Source of the DNA: Adenophora triphylla var. japonica
Lineage: Eukaryota; Streptophyta; Magnoliopsida; Asterales; Campanulaceae
NCBI GenBank assembly: GCA_022495995.1
Contig: JAFEMH010007427.1
Coordinates: 26,287 to 90,286, forward strand
Reading direction: 5' to 3'
DNA length: 64,000 nucleotides
Shown: positions 56,445 through 64,000 of the stretch, piece by piece
How positions within the stretch are numbered: position 1 is the stretch's first letter
How the letters are laid out: the number at the start of each line of letters is the position of its first letter
The notes under the pieces: generated by a model
What the model was told of the DNA's origin: nothing
Databases searched by the model: none
The model's input: only the letters and a program-made list of their open reading frames with translations
Made by a program: the position numbers and the translations under genes

Positions 56445-57735
56445 ATTTTGTTTTAAAAACTTTTAAACAAAAACAAAAGATTTTTAAAACGATGATGAGG
56501 GTCAAACTTTCATTTTACCCCTTTCTTTAACTGTTGTGTGTGTGTGCATGTGCTTTACTTTTTTTACAAAAAAAAAAAAATACAAAAAAAATGCATCAAT
56601 ATACATCTGTGTACATACATTTAAAATTCTTCAAAAACTTCTGTTTTACTCAGAAAAAGAATTTTAGAGATCGCACGCTACTCGCCTTGCCTCGGTACAC
56701 CGCACGCTTTGCCTCGGTACACCGCACGCTACGCGCCTTGCTGCCTCGGATACACGCACACTACAACCCTTAACCGGGGTGGTCTCGGTTGCGGTTCGTT
56801 TGGCCTTCCTACGCCTCTCGGACGCGCACGGGATCATTCCAAACATCCCGTCCTAGCCGGTGTCGACCATGCACGCTTGCATCACGCTCTGTCCGGACTC
56901 GGTTGGTTTTACCCGGTCAGGTGTCATACGGCTGGATACATATCCCATGCGGCCATTTTCGAGTCGAAGCTCGGAACTCAAGATCCCTTGCGCAAGCAAA
57001 GCGATGAAAGGTCATGCTAAAATCTTGACACGATCTTGATTTCGAAGCTACACCGAGACGATGTTCCGTCCGGATATACATCCATGCCCACATGAAACCA
57101 TGTCATCAAGCCTTTAATACGTCAGCCATGACGATATGACCCAGCCAACGCCTAACGTCACAGATCCCTTGCGCAAGCAAGGTAAAGAGAGGTCATGCCG
57201 AACTCTCGACCAGATCTTGACTCAGGGGCCGGCTCGGCTCACTATTCACATGGCTAACGCATTAAAACGAACATGACAGGCTCGGTCCTTAGGTTCGATT
57301 TTTCTTTTAGGCCAGTGGAGACCGATTGCCCTATAGGACCCTCGCCCGGGGCTGTCCACTCCGGGATGTCAAAATACAGGTGCAAAACGAGGGTCTTATA
57401 GTCGCACAGATGGTCTCGACTGACCCAGGATCTAGCATAGTTGCGAAAAAGAAGAGCAATCTTTTCCAACCTACCTAGGATTCTGAGAAAAAACTGTTTT
57501 AAGTAAATTAAAACAACAAAAAAAAAATCATAAATAAAAGGCGGAAACTGCATGTCACGTGAGCTTTCCCCCCTTTTTTATCCAAAAGGCCTTCCCATGT
57601 CTAAACCTTACCCGTCACCCCCCTCCAGTGAACCTAGAGTGGTTGAGAGTACCCGGGAGCCGGCTTTTTAGTATCGAGGTCACAAGGTTCGATAGCCCTT
57701 CTGTTTCAGCGGTCCAAACAGTCGGCTACTCCCCC
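56445..57735. other. Element D leader
   Basis: Non-coding. It holds tandem copies of CCTCGGTACACCGCACGCT (56690-56730) and a repeat around GATCCCTTGCGCAAGCAA (56980 and 57163), each followed by AGGTCATGC. Confidence 0.6.
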
Positions 57736-59786
57736 ATGGCGGGATCAACAGATAACAGTGAGGGAAACGAAACCCCGCCACTAAGAAACCTTCAGATAAT
57801 GGAAGAGGTGCTGCGAGCCTTGAAACTCTCAAGAAGCGCCAAGAAGAGCGGCAAGCTTTGGATCGTAGACACCACTGTGCCTTCGAGGAACCGTTCTTGT
57901 TCCCCAACACGATGGGACCTTCGTCCTCATAGAAGACGAAGAAATACCGGCTCCCGGGTCCTCAAGCTATCGGCGAGTCCCACCTCCGCCAAGCTACGAG
58001 ATCCCGGCAACGCAAAGCGGCTCTCGCTCAAAGCTCCACTCGGGCATCGGTCAAGCGGCTCAGACGTGCCCGCCTCGGCCACGGTCAATTTCCCGGCCTG
58101 CGCCCCAAGCTCGATATCAACGGCACATACGTGCCTGCTTCACGAGATCCCAATGCATCTCGGTATCCCCCAGGATTCAATCCTCTGCCTCTATACGAGC
58201 CTCGTAGCCTTAACCAAAAATCCCAATGCTTACCTGGGATGGGCATCCCAAGCGGATATCCCGACATCTCAAACCTACCACCCAGTGCGCCACTTGGGTC
58301 TAATGAAACATTTCCCCAATTCCCAAATACAACCCTTAGCGGCTCGGGCAATCATGCCCTTAATTTCAACACTCCGAGTGCGGGATGGTATACACTCAAC
58401 TCCCCCCCCAAGACTCCCGAATGGCGATCCCATCGGCCAATCCACCTCCATCTTCGGTTTCCATCCCCGAAAACGGCAACCCGCCTCAACCTGCCGATCC
58501 CCACATGGCTTGGTTGATCGAGCAAATGAAGGACATGCAAGGCAAACTAGCCAGTTCTCGGAAGGACTCCCTCATGCCCACTGATCCAAACAAGGTGGTC
58601 CCGCTTCCTCCAAAATTCAGGATGCCGGAAATGGAAAAGTTTGACGATACAGAATGCCCAAAAACCCACATCGACACCTATGTCTTGGGAATGAGAGCCA
58701 AATGGGCAACCCCTCAACAAATGGCGGATCACTTCCAACATTCTCTCAAATCCACAGCACTAAGGTGGTTCCTCAACGTAAAGGCAGAAAACCGCTCCAC
58801 GTGGGACCAAATCAGCGAGATCTTCCTGGAGAAGTACTGCGCCAACCTTGAGTGGGAGACAAATCGCCACGATCTGCAAGCCACCGAACGAAAGGACGAC
58901 GAGCCTGTGGGTGAGTTCTACAAAAGATGGAACTGGAAGCTAAGCGAGATAATGGATCCGCTTTCCAAGGAAGAGCAAATGGACATCTTCCATTCCTGCC
59001 TCAAACCATCTCTGAGGACCTTGATCAGCCATCACTTCTATCCAGATCTCCGTGCCATGGTCAATGCCGGAACCAAGTTCGAAAAGACCCTGAGCCTTCA
59101 GAAGACCACAACAACCCCTGCTTCGTCTACCGCTATCGGACAAACCTGTCAAATCTAGCACCTGTCCCGAACAAAGGAAGAGAAGCAGCCGGAACGGTAC
59201 ACTACATCCAAAAGGAGCTCAAGTAAACTGTGATCAGGCACCCCCGAGGAACAACAATCCCCCTCGCATCCCACAGTTCCAGCATTTCGACAACCTCGAA
59301 ATGCCTCTGGGCCAAGTATTCGAAGCATTGGTAAAGCGAAATCTTCTCAAGCCTCTCGAAAATTTCCAACCAAAGACTCTCAAGCCCAACATGGATATGA
59401 GCAAGCACTGCGCCTTCCACAATTACCCCGGTCATACCATTGACAATTGCTTCGTGCTAAAGCAAGTGGTCCAGGGGCTAATCGAAGAGGAAAAGTTGGA
59501 ACGCCCCCGTGGCCCCAACACCATTGGAAATCCATTCCCCCGAAACGACAGGGTGAACACGATAGCCTTCGATGAAACTCCATACGAGAGCAGGCCTCTC
59601 CTGCAATCTCCGAAACCGTCAACATGCTATCCCGCTACGACTGGGAATGCGAAACCAGAGTCAAACGGTCCCGTGACCGGGAATCCAGACAAGAACGCCC
59701 AAGGGAGAGTGTCTCCCTACGATCTCTGCCACGATCAAGACACACCAATGGATGGATCGAACGCTCCCCGGAGGAGACTGAATTGA
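57736..59786 (+). pseudogene. Element D gag, frameshifted
   Basis: Starts MAGSTDNSEGNETPPL (57736) and changes frame near 57830, then passes through NASRYPPGFNPLPLYEPRS (58131-58517) to a clean Retrotrans_gag region (58385-59158) with LPPKFRMPEMEKFDDTECPK, STALRWFLNVK and GEFYKRWNWKLSEIM. After another frame change the zinc-knuckle-like CAFHNYPGHTIDNCFVLK follows at about 59406. This order matches Tat/Ogre gag. At least three frame breaks. Confidence 0.75.
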
Positions 59787-60757
59787 ATGGCAGCACCGGA
59801 AGCGGTCTAGCCTTTACAGACGCAGACTTGCCGATATGTGTAAACAGACACAACGAGGCCCTCCTAATCCCCATAAAGATAGAGATGTTCTACCTCCCGA
59901 ATGACTTGATCGATAACGGCTCCGCAGTCAACATCATTGCCTTGAGTACACTGAAACGACTCCGCGTCGACCGCTCCCTGATGAGACTTTTGACCCAGAT
60001 AATCCGAGCTTACGACTCCACTCCACGCCCTGTCGTAGGAGTAATCAATCTGAGGATCCAATTCGACGCACAATTGGAGTCGGTAGAGTTCCAAGTCTTG
60101 GAAATCAAACCAACCTTCTCCGCCCTGCTGGGACGACCTTGGCTGCATCAGATGAAAGCAGTATCATCTACTCTTCACCAATGCGTGAAATTCATCAACG
60201 CCAATGGAAACCTCGAGGTGATCCGCGAAAGCAGCACGATGGCAAGCGCTTGGCTAGCAAGCTACGACCCAGAAGAAGGTTCCGACATGACCGAATACTC
60301 CTCTGCAGGTGAGTCTCCAGCCCTGTCCTACTACGAAGTGGATCCCTACATCCACGCTCTAAGCCACGATGAGCTAGAGATTGAAGAGCTCATGGGCCAA
60401 GACGACAACTCCGAAATATGCGACTGCGAAGAATGCTTGAAAGAGGATCAAGAGATGGACGCCCAGATGGAGCTTGACCGAGGAGTAGACCCATACTTCG
60501 CCAAAAACCCTCTTGAAGAAAACTGGCTCATCACCGACCCACTGGTGCAGGACAACCCTCTTGCCGACACGCTCGGATCTCACGGGGACAGCCATCACAG
60601 CATAGTCCAATTCAACATCCCGGTGTCTGACATAGAAGAACAATGGCGCGACCTCCTCCAAAGCCTGATCAGGGAAGGAGAGATAGCATGCCCCCTCGAT
60701 TCAGACATCTTAAACTTCATCCAAGCAAAGATCCAGATAAGGAAGCAGATTCTATAA
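59624..60757 (+). pseudogene. Element D protease region and acidic linker
   Basis: The frame contains the aspartic protease with active-site stretch NDLIDNGSAVNIIAL (D-N-G, usual for the Ogre/Tat group), QFDAQLESVEFQVLEI and SALLGRPWLHQ (family hallmark GRPW.H). It is followed by an acidic stretch with CDCEECL and ends at 60757. In related elements the RT follows; here it does not. Confidence 0.75.
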
Positions 60758-61431
60758 AGATAATCAATATCAGCAAGAATCAACTCCGAATCAGCGAATG
60801 CTTCGCCCTCCTGGAAGAAGCTCTCAATGACTTCTACCATCAAGGTCCCCCAAGGTCTGGCAGCAACACCAATGGAGGGACATCATCAAAGGAGCAACCC
60901 AAAACCTCCGCGATCTAGTTTGAAGTCGAACCACATGCAAGCTATCCTCCGGGATCCGTATCAACTGAAGAATGGCCACCAAAGCCATCGCCACCCTCTC
61001 TTGACCTATAGCCCGCAAGGAGTAATGAAGCCTGGTCCAATCCCTCATCGCCTAGAGTCTAGCTTCGAGTCATGTTGTCTAGGAATTCACATCTTTTGAG
61101 TCATCTGACGGCTCTACGCCCGAAGATAGTGAATCCATGATCAACAATGTATCCTCTCTACGCTTTCAATAAAAGGTCCGACCTTTCTAAATTATCCTTT
61201 CATTGCATCTTTAACAAATGATGAGTTAACTAACACACAAACAGTTGATAACAATTCATCTAACAAAGAAGCAGATACATTAATTAAACGAATGCATTAA
61301 ACAAACATTTAAGCATGTTGTCAAACGAGAGGAAAACCGGGCCCAAGCTGCTGAGAAGGTTTTAATCATGATAGATTTGGAGAACTGCTAAAGAGCCAAA
61401 GAGACGCAAATCGGAAGCCTCCTCACCAACA
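60758..61431. other. Element D deletion junction region
   Basis: Non-coding sequence between protease and integrase, where RT, RNase H and the second RNase H would lie in an intact element. It includes an AT-rich stretch (61180-61320). No RT motif is present. Confidence 0.6.
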
Positions 61432-62640
61432 TTGCATGTCAACCAGATCTTCCAAAACGGGGAAACTGCCTTCATGAACGAGGAAGGTCAATGCAAGGAA
61501 GGAGTCAAAGCCAAGAGCATCATGGCCCTAAAATGCCTCACCTCTCACTTTGTCATCCTTGGAGACATGCTATACAAAAAATGCTACCAAGGACCACTCA
61601 TACGCTGCATCATCCAGGAAAAAGCAAGTGAGTTCATGAACGAAGTCCACAACGGGGCTTGCGGCCCCTACATGAACGCCAGAGCCCTGATGCAAATCAT
61701 TCTTCGGATGGGCTACTACTGGATCTCCATGGAGGCAGACTGCATCCACTTTGTCCGAAGCTGCAACAAGTGTCAACGGTTCTCCAACCTCAATCATCTA
61801 CCTCCTCACGATCTCTATAGCATGACTATGCCCTGGCCTTTCGCCACATGGGGAATCGACGTCATCGGGAAAATCGCTCCGCCAGGTAGCAACGGCCACG
61901 AGTTCGTCTTGGTAGCCATCAACTACTTCACAAAATGGGTCGAAGCCAAGTCCTATAAGGTGCTCACCTCCAAGAAAGTCGCACATTTCCTCAAGGAAAA
62001 CATCATCTGCCGATACGACATCCCGAACGAGGTCAAAATCACATGCCACAAGTCTTCTCCCTACCGGCCACAAACAAATGGCGCCGTAGAAGCAGTAAAC
62101 AAGACCCTCGAACGGATCATCCAAAAAATGACCACCCGAGGACGTGATTGGCCCGAAAAGCTGCATCTTGCACTTTGGGGCTACCGAACATCAGTCAGAA
62201 CAGCCACGGGAGAAACTCCATTCGCCCTGACATACGGGATGGAAGCAGTACTACCCGTGGAATTGGAAATTCCCTCACTTCGAGTGTTGCTAGAAAACGA
62301 AATCAACGAAGTCGAATGGCTCCGAAGCCGACACGACGAACTGGCTCTGCTAGACGAGCGACAACTAAAGGCCATGGAACACGTCTGAGCCTATCAAAGC
62401 AGAATGGCTAGAGCTTTCGACAAGAAAGTCAAGTTCCGAGACATCAGGGAAGGCGATCTAGTACTCAAAGAAAAGCCTCCCACTCGAACCAACCCACTGG
62501 GAAAATGGGAACCAACATGGATCGGCCCTTTCATGGTTCAAAAGATCTTCTCCGAGGTGCCATGAAGCTGACAGACCTAGACGGCAATCCCTTCATGAAT
62601 CTAATCAACGGAAGCAAACTTCGCAGATACTTCACCTAAA
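61432..62640 (+). pseudogene. Element D integrase, catalytically defective
   Basis: HHCC finger region: HNGACGPYMNARALM (second His replaced by Tyr), CNKCQ. The core start TWGIDVIGKIAPPGS carries the first Asp. The region that should contain the second Asp (S/T-D-N-G) is missing: the sequence goes from YDIPNE directly to VKITCHKSSPYRPQTNG. The Glu in NGAVEAVNK is kept. The first frame ends at 62388; further C-terminal coding (AFDKKVKFRDIREGDLVL, GKWEPTWIGPFMV) continues after a stop, with a frameshift near 62560, to the tail ending RRYFT at 62637. Cannot be active as sequenced. Confidence 0.8.
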
Positions 62641-62713
62641 GAATACCAACTGTGCATCTCTTGGCACTCCATGTAGTGTCGAACTACTCAGACCTGAGCC
62701 CTCTAGTCCGGGG

Positions 62714-64000
62714 TATTGAGTTTTACGGATACATGCGCAGCGGAATTAAGCATCAAATAACATAAAACCCAAGAAACCCTAGGATCCGTTCTATATGATT
62801 AACTTGAAAAACTATGAGATAGATATAACCAACCTTGAACGCTTTCCGTTCTTGAGCTATCGAACGATTTGATTATGTGATTTCGAATCACAAACTTCGT
62901 TCTTCAACTTGCTTGAACTCTAGGCCTTGATCGATGAACGAGCGAAGACCCTCTTTCGGTATCCACACCTTTGAGTGAATTTAAGAACTTTTCTTGGAGA
63001 TTGCTAGATCTTTAAACCTTGGAAGAATATTGAGAGTATTGTGTTTTCTTTTGATAAGAATTTCGGCTAGGGTTAAAGGGTTGACAGACTGTTATATTTA
63101 TACTACTTAGCATAGAATATGTTTCCTAATCAAATTAGGAAACCAGCTCTATAAACCGCTTTATGACTTCTTGTGTCGCACGACCACACGGGGCTCATGG
63201 CCTTGATGTGTCGCACAACCATACAAGGTTAGTGAGGAGTTCTCAATCATTCTTCCCTTGGTTCATCAAATTCATTCTAATTGTGTGTGACCCAATAGGA
63301 TTATATTATGTTGGCAATGAGCTCGATCATATCGACCCTCATAAGACATAAGCGGACTCTAGCAAGCCATTATGTCTACCCAAATAATATAACGTAAGAG
63401 TTCACGTTTCCAATGGTACACTTCCATTTCTCCCTTTGTCTCACGATGTTATATTGAACACAAGTCATGGTCTATGTCAACTTGTTCTTTGTTCAATGCT
63501 TTCTCGATCTTGAGTATAATGATAATCCAATCGCATTGGGATATGGCCATACACTTTCATTGTTATCACTCATCGAGGGGCCCAAGCAAAACATCTCTCT
63601 TCCGAGGGACAAATTTCATCTTGACTTATCATCCTTCCCATCATGAATCCGATCATGCCAAAATTAGCCTTTATAGATATCGTGTTAAGATATCGTTTGA
63701 CTAAAATCAAACGTGACTTTCATCATATGTAAGGTCATGATAATCTCAGGTCTAGGGACTAAATGAAGTAACCTTATGAGATTTAATTATGACATTTGAC
63801 CATGACATAAATCTCATGCGGGTCAAATCCAGTCACTTGTTCTCTAACAAGTACCCATAATTTCAATGTGCATCTCTATGCATATAATCATCGTATGATT
63901 ATCCATTGACAATTATACTAATTATTCTCTTAATAATTAGGGACGGAGATTATTATAAACAAAATATACAAAACATATAATAATCGAATAATAAACATCT
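62714..64000 (-). repeat. LTR F on minus strand, same family as the solo LTR at 50264 (cut by window end)
   Basis: Reverse-complement similarity to 50264-51773: the end CCGCTGCGCATGTATCC (here) against CCGCTGCGTATGTAGCC, the GGGCCCAAGCAAA and ACTTATCATCCTTCCC blocks, and the region near 63300 against GTGTGTGACCC(T/A)ATAGG. The terminal TG appears as TA at 62714. The left flank is element D. Whether it is solo or part of a full element cannot be seen. Confidence 0.75.

Larger units (their letters stand above)
55076..62713 (+). mobile_element. Tat/Ogre-like gypsy element D, defective, 3' part outside window
   Basis: 5' LTR 55076-56423, primer site, gag, protease and integrase, with RT and RNase H missing. 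It is inserted in the 3' LTR of C (left flank ACGCC). The right side is interrupted by LTR F at 62714; the 3' LTR is not in the window. Confidence 0.75.

Noticed and set aside
57254..57553. Minus-strand ORF before element D gag
   Set aside because: No similarity to the antisense genes of B and C, and wrong place for an antisense ORF of this lineage.

Overview
This is a 64 kb piece of a plant nuclear genome, almost certainly a eudicot. The evidence is the mix of Ty3/gypsy and Ty1/copia LTR retrotransposons, CACTA, MULE, hAT-like and Helitron elements, MITEs with CTCCCTCCGTCCC ends, AT-rich intergenic DNA and one intron-containing plant gene. I see only one ordinary host gene: a four-exon PP2C protein phosphatase on the minus strand (18544-20506) resembling the Arabidopsis AP2C (clade B) MAPK phosphatases. 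Most of the rest is transposable-element sequence, much of it nested.

Layout. 1-2152: right part of a non-autonomous CACTA element (CACTA-1), lying against a copia RT fragment (to 2602). 2603-9362: gutted Athila-like gypsy element keeping gag and protease but no RT or integrase, interrupted by a 1.3 kb MULE (4022-5317). 9363-11950: hAT-like remnant split by a solo LTR (9687-11136, TSD GTCCT). 12281-17477: two related Helitron ends, an element with long terminal inverted repeats, MITEs and short tandem repeats. 17970-20650: the PP2C gene, with a MITE-in-MITE in intron 2. 21083-34571: the start of a foreign LTR (A), then a very young 13.2 kb Tat-type gypsy element (B) whose LTRs differ at only about two positions. 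B has sense gag-pro-pol and a spliced antisense gene with its own TATA box. The A+B block is flanked by a 70-bp direct repeat of host DNA. 34642-42030: SIRE-like copia gag with LTR on the minus strand, MITEs, a 492-bp MULE-MITE and a copia-type solo LTR.

41960-50160: decayed copia element E, interrupted by an intact-ended 4.5 kb CACTA element (CACTA-2, 43171-47689, TSD ATG). CACTA-2 carries long TATAGGG and ATT arrays and a cargo module shared with CACTA-1. 50218-55075: gypsy derivative C, whose internal region holds only an antisense gene related to that of B and which carries a tRNA-Glu(UUC)-like sequence with CCA exactly at its primer-binding site. C is interrupted by a solo LTR (50264-51773, TSD CCCAA) and, in its 3' LTR, by element D (from 55076), a second Tat/Ogre-like gypsy element with RT-RNase H deleted. 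D is in turn interrupted at 62714 by a minus-strand LTR (F) of the same family as the solo LTR at 50264, running off the window.

How the parts relate. B, C and the LTR-A stub appear to belong to related Tat-lineage families, and B and C both use a tRNA-Glu-type primer site. The antisense ORF is the common thread. It is multi-exon, has its own promoter-like TATA box facing away from the 3' LTR, and in C is the only coding sequence left. All family assignments come from reading motifs; no database search was run.
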